Source of the DNA: Chamaesiphon sp.
GTDB taxonomy: Bacteria > Cyanobacteriota > Cyanobacteriia > Cyanobacteriales > Chamaesiphonaceae
Reading direction: 5' to 3'
NCBI GenBank assembly: GCA_026786125.1
Contig: JAJAYU010000005.1
Coordinates: 1-7,412, forward strand
DNA: 7,412 nt
Position numbers and translations under genes: made by a program
In this document: in pieces, positions 1 to 5,076 of the stretch
How the letters are laid out: each line of letters begins with the position of its first letter
How positions within the stretch are numbered: the stretch's first letter is position 1
Notes under the pieces: generated by a model
Database searches by the model: none
What the model was told of the DNA's origin: nothing
The model's input: only the letters and a program-made list of their open reading frames with translations

Positions 1-2
1 CC

Positions 3-293
3 AATTCGATCTTAGACGATTTGGTTGATGCTTTGCCAGATTTTGCCGAAGCCTGGAATCGACGGGCAGTTTTGCGGTTTATGACCAAAAATTACGATCG
101 AGCCATCGCTGACTGTGAGCGGGTGATCGAACTCAATCCTGTTCATTTTGGTGCCCTTCACGGTTTGGGTTTGTGTCACGCGGCTCTGGGTAACTATTCT
201 GCTGCTATCCGCGCCTTCCGCTCTGCGCTAGAAATCCAGCCTCATGCGATCGAAAATCAACGCCTCATCCTTGAATGTACCGCGCGACTTTAG
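3..293 (+). CDS. TPR (tetratricopeptide) repeat protein, 3' end only
   Basis: The reading frame is open to the left edge, so the true start lies outside the window and only about 96 C-terminal residues are visible. They contain two consecutive 34-residue TPR units, at visible residues 13-46 and 47-80. Each has the TPR pattern: A-W-N-R-R-A, then N-Y-D-R-A-I-A-D, ending E-L-N-P; and G-L-G-L-C, then G-N-Y-S-A-A-I-R-A-F, ending E-I-Q-P. A short capping helix follows to the TAG at 291-293. TPRs form helical protein-binding surfaces; the partner is unknown. The DUF3598 gene begins 22 bp downstream on the same strand with no terminator between, so co-transcription is plausible. A TTG at 21 could be read as a start, but homologous-looking sequence extends upstream of it, so it is not chosen. 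Confidence 0.85.
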   Translation, partial: NSILDDLVDALPDFAEAWNRRAVLRFMTKNYDRAIADCERVIELNPVHFGALHGLGLCHAALGNYSAAIRAFRSALEIQPHAIENQRLILECTARL

Positions 294-315
294 CTATTAA
301 TTTGTCAGATCAGTC

Positions 316-1164
316 ATGAAATCACAGTGGGAATGCGTACTTGAAAATTTAGGTGAATGGGTTGGTTCTTTCACTACAGTTACTCCCCAAGCAGAACTAA
401 TCGAAGACATTCCGAGTGTGATCAAGCTCGCAGGTATGCGTGACAATCAGGCAGTCCATCTGGTACTAAACCGCTTTTATCCGTTACCAAATAGTACTGA
501 AAAATATGCCAAGGAAGTAGTCTGGGACTTTAGCACCCCACCAGGTATCGGCGCAATCTATTTTGAGACGGGTGCATTTAGCTCTGGGGCACTGGTGGTA
601 AATATTGGGGTAAAAACGATCGCTGAATTTTCGCTCATAGCTGGAGATCGCCGCTTTCGGATGATTCAGACGTTTGATATCGCTCAACAACTAGATCGAG
701 TTACGTTTGTCAGAGAGCAACTTCAGGGAGCTACTACTCCCGAACGTCCTCACTTAAATATTACCGATTTGTTGGGTACTTGGACTGGTATTGCCACTAC
801 ATCATACGCCGATCAACGAACTTTGATCGAAACCAATACTCGATCGACATTCAGCGTCAGCGATACTGGTTATCAGTTAGTTGAACAGGATCATTTGATC
901 GATCTCACAGTTACTACCGATCTTTTATCAGCGAGATTGTGGCAATTTACAGACGAGCGAGATCATCAGTCTTATCAACTACTACTACTTCCCGATGGTG
1001 GTTATGCCATTACACCCACCAAAATCAATCTAGGAAATGCCTTCTATCTGGAAATTGGTTGGATACCCCAAACGGGTCAACGTCAGCGATTGGTGCGTCG
1101 ATATGACAGTAGTGGCAAATGGGAAAGTGTGACGTTGATCGTGGAAAAGATTATCGATAATTAG
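316..1164 (+). CDS. DUF3598 family protein (lipocalin-like fold)
   Basis: A 282-residue protein of a family found mostly in cyanobacteria and plastid lineages. Recognition rests on the N-terminal pattern [19 protein letters not shown], the acidic [10 protein letters not shown] segment, and the overall length. Two beta-rich halves can be seen, about residues 1-135 and 147-282. The second opens with another L-L-G-T-W-x-G pattern near residue 150, echoing the G-x-W start of calycin/lipocalin barrels. There is no signal peptide or membrane segment, so it is probably cytosolic. The biochemical function is unknown; a lipocalin-like fold suggests binding a small hydrophobic ligand, but that is inference. 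ATG at 316 is the first start after the upstream TPR stop and gives the family N-terminus. The 3' end overlaps the convergent yajQ gene by 14 bp. Confidence 0.85.
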   Translation: MKSQWECVLENLGEWVGSFTTVTPQAELIEDIPSVIKLAGMRDNQAVHLVLNRFYPLPNSTEKYAKEVVWDFSTPPGIGAIYFETGAFSSGALVVNIGVKTIAEFSLIAGDRRFRMIQTFDIAQQLDRVTFVREQLQGATTPERPHLNITDLLGTWTGIATTSYADQRTLIETNTRSTFSVSDTGYQLVEQDHLIDLTVTTDLLSARLWQFTDERDHQSYQLLLLPDGGYAITPTKINLGNAFYLEIGWIPQTGQRQRLVRRYDSSGKWESVTLIVEKIIDN

Positions 1165-1642
1165 TAAATTGTAGAGCCACAGGTAAATCTTCCTGCTTCA
1201 ATCGTTGCATTACGCCTTGTAGCTCGTCTTTATCCTTCGCCGTAACTCGCACGACATCGCCTTGAATAGATGGCTGGACTTTCTTAAATTCGTCGCGAAT
1301 TAGTTTGGAAATTTGCTTGGCAATTTCTTGGCTGATACCTTTGGTGAGGGTAATTTCTTGGCGGATCCGATTGCCGCTGGCTGATTCAATTGTGCCATAG
1401 TCGAAGATTTTCAGAGACAAGTTGCGCTTGATTGCCTTGCTCTGAAGCATATCATGGACGGCATCTAGAGTCATTTCACTAGATGTATTGATCGTAATCT
1501 TGTCTTCAGCTAGTTCGACGGTAGTTTGGGTATCTTTGAGATCGTACCGACTAATAATCTCGCGATTGGTTTGATCTAGGGCGTTGACTAGTTCTTGTCG
1601 ATCAAAATCGCTGACAATATCAAAGGAAAATGTGGATGCCAT
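1151..1642 (-). CDS. yajQ: YajQ family nucleotide-binding protein (UPF0234)
   Basis: This 163-residue protein matches the YajQ family along its whole length, close to the usual 160-164 residues. It starts [12 protein letters not shown], continues [17 protein letters not shown], and has the C-terminal [23 protein letters not shown] segment. The family folds as two ferredoxin-like alpha/beta domains; members bind nucleotides or RNA, and some from Xanthomonas and Pseudomonas bind cyclic di-GMP and act in signalling. Whether this one binds c-di-GMP cannot be told from sequence. It is cytosolic. The ATG at 1642 has no Shine-Dalgarno; instead a heptad repeat array (1652-1679) lies 9 nt upstream of the start. 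Its stop overlaps the convergent DUF3598 gene. Confidence 0.93.
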   Translation of the reverse strand: MASTFSFDIVSDFDRQELVNALDQTNREIISRYDLKDTQTTVELAEDKITINTSSEMTLDAVHDMLQSKAIKRNLSLKIFDYGTIESASGNRIRQEITLTKGISQEIAKQISKLIRDEFKKVQPSIQGDVVRVTAKDKDELQGVMQRLKQEDLPVALQFTNYR

Positions 1643-1651
1643 ATTAATTAG

Positions 1652-1679
1652 TTGATAGTTGATAATTGATAGTTGATGA
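1652..1679 (-). repeat. Short tandem heptad repeat upstream of yajQ
   Basis: Four contiguous 7-bp units. On the plus strand they read TTGATAG, TTGATAA, TTGATAG, TTGATGA; in the sense of yajQ they read TCATCAA, CTATCAA, TTATCAA, CTATCAA, ending 9 nt before the ATG. This fits the class of short tandemly repeated heptamers known from cyanobacterial intergenic DNA. The same heptad, TTATCAA, precedes mtnP (6377-6397). Confidence 0.8.
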
Positions 1680-1775
1680 TTGGAGTTTTATAGTTGGTAT
1701 CTCGATAATCGTTGGTCTAATTTAATAAAATGAGATATCTAAATCACCTAGTTTGATAAATTAGCTATCAACTAT

Positions 1776-1800
1776 TCTCCTACGGAGAGGCTACGCCAAC
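1776..1800. repeat. Dispersed palindromic repeat (GGAGAGGCTACGCC type)
   Basis: The core TCTCC-TAC-GGAGA is a 5-bp-stem palindrome followed by GGCTACGCCAAC. This is the style of small dispersed repeat common between cyanobacterial genes. A close relative with the same layout, TCTCC-TGAC-GGAGA then GGCTCCGCTAAC, lies at 2869-2894 in this window. Confidence 0.7.
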
Positions 1801-1802
1801 AA

Positions 1803-1816
1803 CTATCAATTATCAA
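1803..1816 (+). repeat. Heptad repeat pair next to the MAPEG stop
   Basis: Two heptads, CTATCAA and TTATCAA, in the orientation opposite to the array at 1652-1679. They end 1 nt before the MAPEG stop codon (1818-1820) and form most of the right arm of the 19-bp inverted repeat. Confidence 0.65.
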
Positions 1817-1817
1817 C

Positions 1818-2240
1818 TTATTTAATCATTGTGCTGGTGATGCTGGCGGACATGAGGGTGAAAATTGCGACGGAACCGATGCCAAACATTAGCGATCGAC
1901 CGATCGGGAAATTAATGATATAAAAGATGGAATAGAATAATCTGGCAACTGTAAATCCGATCGCACAATTGACAATAGTCGGCGATTCTTGTTTGGTAAT
2001 ATACGCCATCAATGCAGCGACACTGTAGAGGATGAAAGCTTCCCAGGAATTTTGGTGTGCCCAGGTTGCTCTTTTGCCGTAGTCGGGCAATTTGTCGAAT
2101 GCGGCACGAGGAGCGGAGATATCAAACCCCACTTGGAACCGAGTCACCGCAACTAATAAGTATGGAAAGTAAACCAAAGCTGCGGCTGCCGCGATCGATC
2201 CGAGTAAAATTGTCGAAGTAGAAAGATTGGCGAAATTCAT
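1818..2240 (-). CDS. MAPEG family integral membrane protein
   Basis: A 140-residue, very hydrophobic protein with four predicted membrane helices at about residues 9-34, 65-82, 88-110 and 113-137. The size and topology fit the MAPEG family (membrane-associated proteins in eicosanoid and glutathione metabolism). The diagnostic loop and second-helix pattern is present: K-R-A-T-W-A-H-Q-N-S-W-E-A-F at residues 56-69, with A-R-L-F-Y-S-I-F-Y at 99-107. Many family members are glutathione-dependent transferases or peroxidases acting in the membrane; the substrate here is unknown. The ATG at 2240 has no Shine-Dalgarno. The gene lies 58 bp downstream of the dprA-like gene on the same strand and could share its transcript. 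Confidence 0.85.
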   Translation of the reverse strand: MNFANLSTSTILLGSIAAAAALVYFPYLLVAVTRFQVGFDISAPRAAFDKLPDYGKRATWAHQNSWEAFILYSVAALMAYITKQESPTIVNCAIGFTVARLFYSIFYIINFPIGRSLMFGIGSVAIFTLMSASITSTMIK

Positions 2241-2298
2241 AAAACAGGGATTGTGCGTCCAGAAATCCAGGCTAGACCCGATCTGGATATGGGTTAAG

Positions 2299-2814
2299 TT
2301 AGTCGAAGTAGAATAGAGTCACGACTTTGCGTTGCTCTTCTGCCTCGTGGCAAGTTTGGAGCAGTGTTCTACTATCATGAAAGGCAAAACAGATCAATTG
2401 CTGACAGCGAGAAATAATCTCTTGATTGCACAGCGCGCTGGCTTCACCGAGTGAAAGTGCATCACTAGATGGGTTTTCGACTAAGTGCATCACATTTTGC
2501 AACTGATCTTGAGACTCACGGGGTTGACGGGCAAGGCTCTGGGGCAAAATCACCGTCAGCATATCGCGATTGGCTCTGATGGCACCACGAATCGCCGCAG
2601 AATTGGTACCAATAGCACCTGAAGTAATCAGGCGGTTGCCAGATAATACTAGGGCGTAGCTCATCATCTCAATCAGATGTTGATGAGTAATTGGCACGTG
2701 ACGAGAACCCAACAGGGCAATTTTTTTGGAGCCAGTCTGTTGAATTGAGGCTAGCTCTTGGGCTAGGGTATCGATGTCTGATACGTTAATCAAAGACGGT
2801 GCGTGGCTTAACAA
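2299..2814 (-). CDS. Short DprA-like Rossmann-fold protein
   Basis: A 171-residue protein of a conserved cyanobacterial family often labelled DNA recombination-mediator protein A. The DprA/SMF-like nucleotide-binding pattern is visible: I-A-L-L-G-S-R-H near residues 32-39, then L-I-T-S-G-A-I-G-T-N-S-A-A near 62-74, analogous to the G-S-R and S-G-x-A-x-G-I-D-x-x-A-H motifs of DprA. It is roughly half the length of classical DprA and lacks its flanking SAM and winged-helix domains, so a competence role in loading RecA on single-stranded DNA should not be assumed. The C-terminus ends in the family-typical V-V-T-L-F-Y-F-D. The first start in frame is TTG at 2814; no ATG lies between it and the upstream in-frame stop, and no Shine-Dalgarno is visible, so the exact start is uncertain. 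Confidence 0.8.
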   Translation of the reverse strand: MLSHAPSLINVSDIDTLAQELASIQQTGSKKIALLGSRHVPITHQHLIEMMSYALVLSGNRLITSGAIGTNSAAIRGAIRANRDMLTVILPQSLARQPRESQDQLQNVMHLVENPSSDALSLGEASALCNQEIISRCQQLICFAFHDSRTLLQTCHEAEEQRKVVTLFYFD

Positions 2815-2844
2815 CAGTTTTATTTTAACATAGTTAACCAGTTA

Positions 2845-2997
2845 GGCGTTATGCTCCTGACTCCCAGTTCTCCTGACGGAGAGGCTCCGCTAACGGCTCC
2901 GCCCAGTGAGCGACTCGTACTGTTCGCGAAGCGTTTGCCTCAGCAGAGCGTAGCCGTTCGCGGTAGCGTCTGCCTGTACCGAAGGTATGCTAACGCC
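2845..2997. repeat. Mosaic palindromic repeat block with 7-bp inverted ends
   Basis: Most of the NB-ARC/dprA-like gap is one repeat-rich block. It is bounded by GGCGTTA (2845-2851) and TAACGCC (2991-2997). Inside are the palindrome TCTCC-TGAC-GGAGA with GGCTCCGCTAAC (2869-2894), a second GGCTCCGCC copy, and two direct copies of a GTTCGCG-AGCGT-TGCCT unit (2922-2940 and 2956-2975). The GC content is clearly higher than its surroundings. It resembles the dispersed REP/MITE-like repeats of cyanobacteria; no transposase is present. Confidence 0.65.
2869..2894. repeat. Dispersed palindromic repeat, second copy
   Basis: TCTCC-TGAC-GGAGA hairpin core followed by GGCTCCGCTAAC. It has the same architecture as the element at 1776-1800, with a one-base longer loop and a few substitutions. 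It is nested in the larger block 2845-2997. Confidence 0.7.
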
Positions 2998-3021
2998 AAT
3001 GCAGAAGTAAGCCGAACTGCC

Positions 3022-4752
3022 CTATTTTAGACTCAATTCCGTGAGTAAGTTGACTAGATTCGATCCCAGATATCCAGTAGGCAGAGGATCTAAACCTTGC
3101 CATTGGGTGGAAATCTGGTAGAGATATTGACTCAAATCAGCAGGATGGCTCCAAGTAGCTATAAGCCGCTCGATAGTGGGCTGGAAGATGAATTGCCGTT
3201 GGGTTTGAAGAATGCCATCTTGGGGTTGTGGCTGAATGATCGGGTAATGATTGAGATGGAAAAAGCGATCTTGGAGATCGGGAATAGGGCTATTTATTGA
3301 TGATTCTGGCGCAAGTTCGGCGACAAATCGATCGATCAATCTTCTCGTCACATAAGCGATCATCACGGGTTGAATTGACCATTTGCGCTGGTGCAGTCGA
3401 TCTCTGGCAGAATTGGATCCGATGGTGATACAGCGGCGGGCTAGGGATTGGAGCGCGTTGATAATTTCACCAGGCGCATGAGGCTGAATAACTAAATTAG
3501 CACGCAATTCTATGCTAGTAATTGGTTCGCGGGCGATCGCCAACCAGTATACTAGCTGTTGTTCGATCTCCGATAATCGATCGAATTGCCGAGTGAGGCT
3601 ATCATCAATACTCTGAAATTGGAGTTTTCCTGCCTTCATCAATGGATAAAGTTCGAGCATTTTTTCGCCGCCACCAGTCATCTCGACAGCGGCAATTGTG
3701 GCAATTTTGAGGGCGAGTGGATTGCCGTCGTAGTGAGCGTGGACTTCTTGCCACATCCACTCTGACAGTTGGGGACAACCATGTGATTGGACTAGTTCAT
3801 ATGCGGCGGTAGGTGCCATCCCGCCGATATTCATCGATTTTACCAATTGAGGATTAACGATCTCTAATCGGGCAATGGTATGGGGTTTTTCTCTACTGGT
3901 AAGGATTGCACAACTTTGGTGTGGTAGTCCGCCAATTGCTCTAAATAATCGATCGTAACCATCATAGTTTGCTAAGTACTGACCACATTGAACTTGTCCC
4001 GCCAAGATCGACTCGACATTATCGAAGATTAGGAGACAGCGATCTTGTCTGAGTATAGTGATTAATAACTCGATTTGTCCGCCTAATGAATCTGGTAAAT
4101 CTACTACGGCTGGCGGGGATAGAGCTTCTAGCAAGTCGCTACAAAGGATTCTAATTTGAGGTGTATTAACCAGGGATCTCCAGATGATTCGATCAAATTT
4201 ACTACTCAGTTGAGCTGCGATTTCCGCTGCTAATGTGGTTTTACCCATCCCACCCATGCCAACTAATAGGATCAACCGACAACGCTCGACTACACACCAA
4301 TTAGTCAAAGTGATGATTTCTTCAGTGCGTCCATAAAAATCACCATCTAAACCGAAATTCACTCTTGACTGCTGGATCTCTCGACGTGACAGATCTTCAC
4401 CACTCTCGTGACTGTCCATCCCCCCTCTAGCTGCTGATTGTTTGACATACCACCGCAACACCGCTGCCAAATTATCCTTAGTAACCTTTCGATCCAATCT
4501 TTGGGTGAGCAACTGCCACAACTGAGCGGCAGTGGTTTTGACATAACTAACTTTATACTTGCCTGAATCGATAGTCTCAACTTCAGTCGCTCGTGTTTGT
4601 TGTGAAGCTAGGGTATCGACTTTTGTAGCATCAACAATCTGTTGATAGCTACTTCCAGCAATCGCGCCGCGCACAATCTCGATTTGAATGTGGTTCAGTG
4701 ATTTGGGAGCTAAAATGCTATCAATAACTGCAATGGCTTGGTTTACATCCAT
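3022..4752 (-). CDS. NB-ARC (STAND) ATPase with N-terminal vMAP-type HTH
   Basis: A 576-residue signalling ATPase. Residues 1-103 match the helix-turn-helix domain that opens many cyanobacterial vWA-MoxR-associated and NB-ARC proteins (A-P-K-S-L-N, then Y-V-K-T-T-A-A-Q-L-W-Q-L-L, then K-V-T-K-D-N-L-A-A-V-L-R). A NB-ARC module follows: G-R-x-E-E near 141; Walker A G-M-G-G-M-G-K-T-T at 165-173; Walker B L-L-I-F-D-N at 240-245; sensor-like T-S-R-E-K-P at 285-290; and G-N-P-L-A-L at 343-348, the GLPL-type motif. A winged-helix region (about 380-475) and a linker follow. The linker ends P-T-G-Y-L-G-S-N-L-V-N-L-L, which in relatives leads into a C-terminal WD40 or pentapeptide repeat sensor; here the protein stops about 8 residues later, so no sensor is present. 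ATG at 4752; cytosolic; trigger and output unknown. Confidence 0.88.
   Translation of the reverse strand: MDVNQAIAVIDSILAPKSLNHIQIEIVRGAIAGSSYQQIVDATKVDTLASQQTRATEVETIDSGKYKVSYVKTTAAQLWQLLTQRLDRKVTKDNLAAVLRWYVKQSAARGGMDSHESGEDLSRREIQQSRVNFGLDGDFYGRTEEIITLTNWCVVERCRLILLVGMGGMGKTTLAAEIAAQLSSKFDRIIWRSLVNTPQIRILCSDLLEALSPPAVVDLPDSLGGQIELLITILRQDRCLLIFDNVESILAGQVQCGQYLANYDGYDRLFRAIGGLPHQSCAILTSREKPHTIARLEIVNPQLVKSMNIGGMAPTAAYELVQSHGCPQLSEWMWQEVHAHYDGNPLALKIATIAAVEMTGGGEKMLELYPLMKAGKLQFQSIDDSLTRQFDRLSEIEQQLVYWLAIAREPITSIELRANLVIQPHAPGEIINALQSLARRCITIGSNSARDRLHQRKWSIQPVMIAYVTRRLIDRFVAELAPESSINSPIPDLQDRFFHLNHYPIIQPQPQDGILQTQRQFIFQPTIERLIATWSHPADLSQYLYQISTQWQGLDPLPTGYLGSNLVNLLTELSLK
3533..3540. repeat. 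HIP1 octamer GCGATCGC
   Basis: A perfect copy of the highly iterated palindrome of many cyanobacterial genomes, inside the NB-ARC gene. Partial versions (CGATCG) are frequent through the window. It serves mainly as a lineage marker. Confidence 0.8.
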
Positions 4753-4830
4753 TTTGATCGACTGAATTTAGGCTACTTAGTTATCAAAGATCGTACCTTA
4801 TACCTAACTTTTCCCATACCTTTTTAGCTA

Positions 4831-4857
4831 TTAACCAGATATACGATCAGTTAAAAT
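4831..4857 (+). promoter_or_regulatory. Possible promoter for the small RNA
   Basis: TAAAAT at 4852-4857 resembles a -10 box, with TTAACC at 4831-4836 as a weak -35 candidate 15 bp upstream. It would start transcription near 4864, shortly before the hairpins of the candidate RNA. The spacing is short, so this is tentative. Confidence 0.35.
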
Positions 4858-4863
4858 ACGGGT

Positions 4864-5000
4864 ACAGAGTGTTTGTGTGTTCAACTTTTGATTAGTTTGA
4901 CACAACTCCAGCTTAATGGAGTTATTCCCAAACTAATCAGCCCTGAAGTATTGTTGGTTTCTACCAGATTAACCAGCCATGCTCAGGGGTTTTTATTTTT
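4864..5000 (+). ncRNA. Candidate structured small RNA or 5' leader, ending in a terminator
   Basis: The divergent gap between the NB-ARC and parvulin-like genes (4753-5076) has no convincing ORF but holds strong RNA structure. A perfect 10-bp stem (GATTAGTTTG 4890-4899 with CAAACTAATC 4929-4938) encloses a perfect 7-bp hairpin (AACTCCA 4904-4910 with TGGAGTT 4917-4923, 6-nt loop). Immediately 3', CCCTGA (4941-4946) pairs with TCAGGG (4983-4988) around an inner TGGTT/AACCA hairpin (4955-4959/4971-4975), followed by a T-rich run (4990-5000). The T-run polarity fits plus-strand transcription only. It was not recognised as 6S, Yfr1, Yfr2, SRP RNA, tmRNA or a known riboswitch. It is either a free small RNA or an attenuating leader of the parvulin-like gene; the 5' end is estimated from the tentative promoter. 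Confidence 0.55.
4941..5000 (+). terminator. Probable Rho-independent terminator
   Basis: A 6-bp stem, CCCTGA/TCAGGG, closes a 36-nt interior containing its own 5-bp hairpin and is followed by GG and eleven bases of which ten are T. It would end the candidate small RNA 76 nt before the parvulin-like ATG. The closing stem is modest and the loop long, so efficiency may be partial or conditional. Confidence 0.5.
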
Positions 5001-5029
5001 TGGCTCTAATCTACAGATCGGACTATAAT
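5000..5029 (+). promoter_or_regulatory. Promoter candidate for the parvulin-like gene
   Basis: A consensus -10 TATAAT at 5024-5029 lies 18 bp after TTGGCT (5000-5005; four of six -35 consensus positions). Transcription would begin near 5036, downstream of the terminator-like structure, giving the gene its own promoter with a roughly 40-nt leader before ATG 5077. Confidence 0.5.
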
Positions 5030-5076
5030 CACCTTACCCCTCGTTGGGATGGTTTCAGCTATCCGTTTATTTGGCT

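Larger units (their letters stand above)
1657..1818. repeat. Repeat-bounded intergenic segment with 19-bp inverted ends
   Basis: The yajQ-MAPEG gap is bounded by a perfect 19-bp inverted repeat: AGTTGATAATTGATAGTTG at 1657-1675 and its complement at 1800-1818. Both arms are made of the TTGATAR heptad, and the right arm runs into the MAPEG stop codon. Inside are a smaller TTGATA/TATCAA inverted pair (1753-1758/1766-1771) and the palindromic element at 1776-1800. No ORF or protein homology is visible inside. It could be a small non-autonomous element or simply heptads accumulated in opposite orientations. Confidence 0.6.

Noticed and set aside
484..690. Minus-strand ORF of 68 codons inside the DUF3598 gene
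   Set aside because: It is antisense to a well-supported gene and shows no recognisable protein pattern.
1652..1816. Possible CRISPR array
   Set aside because: The repeats are 7-bp units without unique spacers of CRISPR size, and no cas genes are present.
2845..2997. Insertion sequence
   Set aside because: It is only 153 bp, carries no transposase, and no target-site duplication could be identified.
3097..3300. Plus-strand ORF of 67 codons inside the NB-ARC gene
   Set aside because: It is antisense to the conserved C-terminal linker of the NB-ARC protein and resembles no family.
4359..4580. Minus-strand ORF of 73 codons in another frame of the NB-ARC gene
   Set aside because: It overlaps the N-terminal HTH coding region in a different frame, and its composition is not protein-like.
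4864..5076. Known riboswitch, T-box, 6S RNA, Yfr1 or Yfr2
   Set aside because: None of the characteristic conserved sequences was seen (for example the unpaired ACUCCUCACAC of Yfr1, the GGAAACA loop of Yfr2 or a T-box sequence), and the length does not fit 6S RNA.
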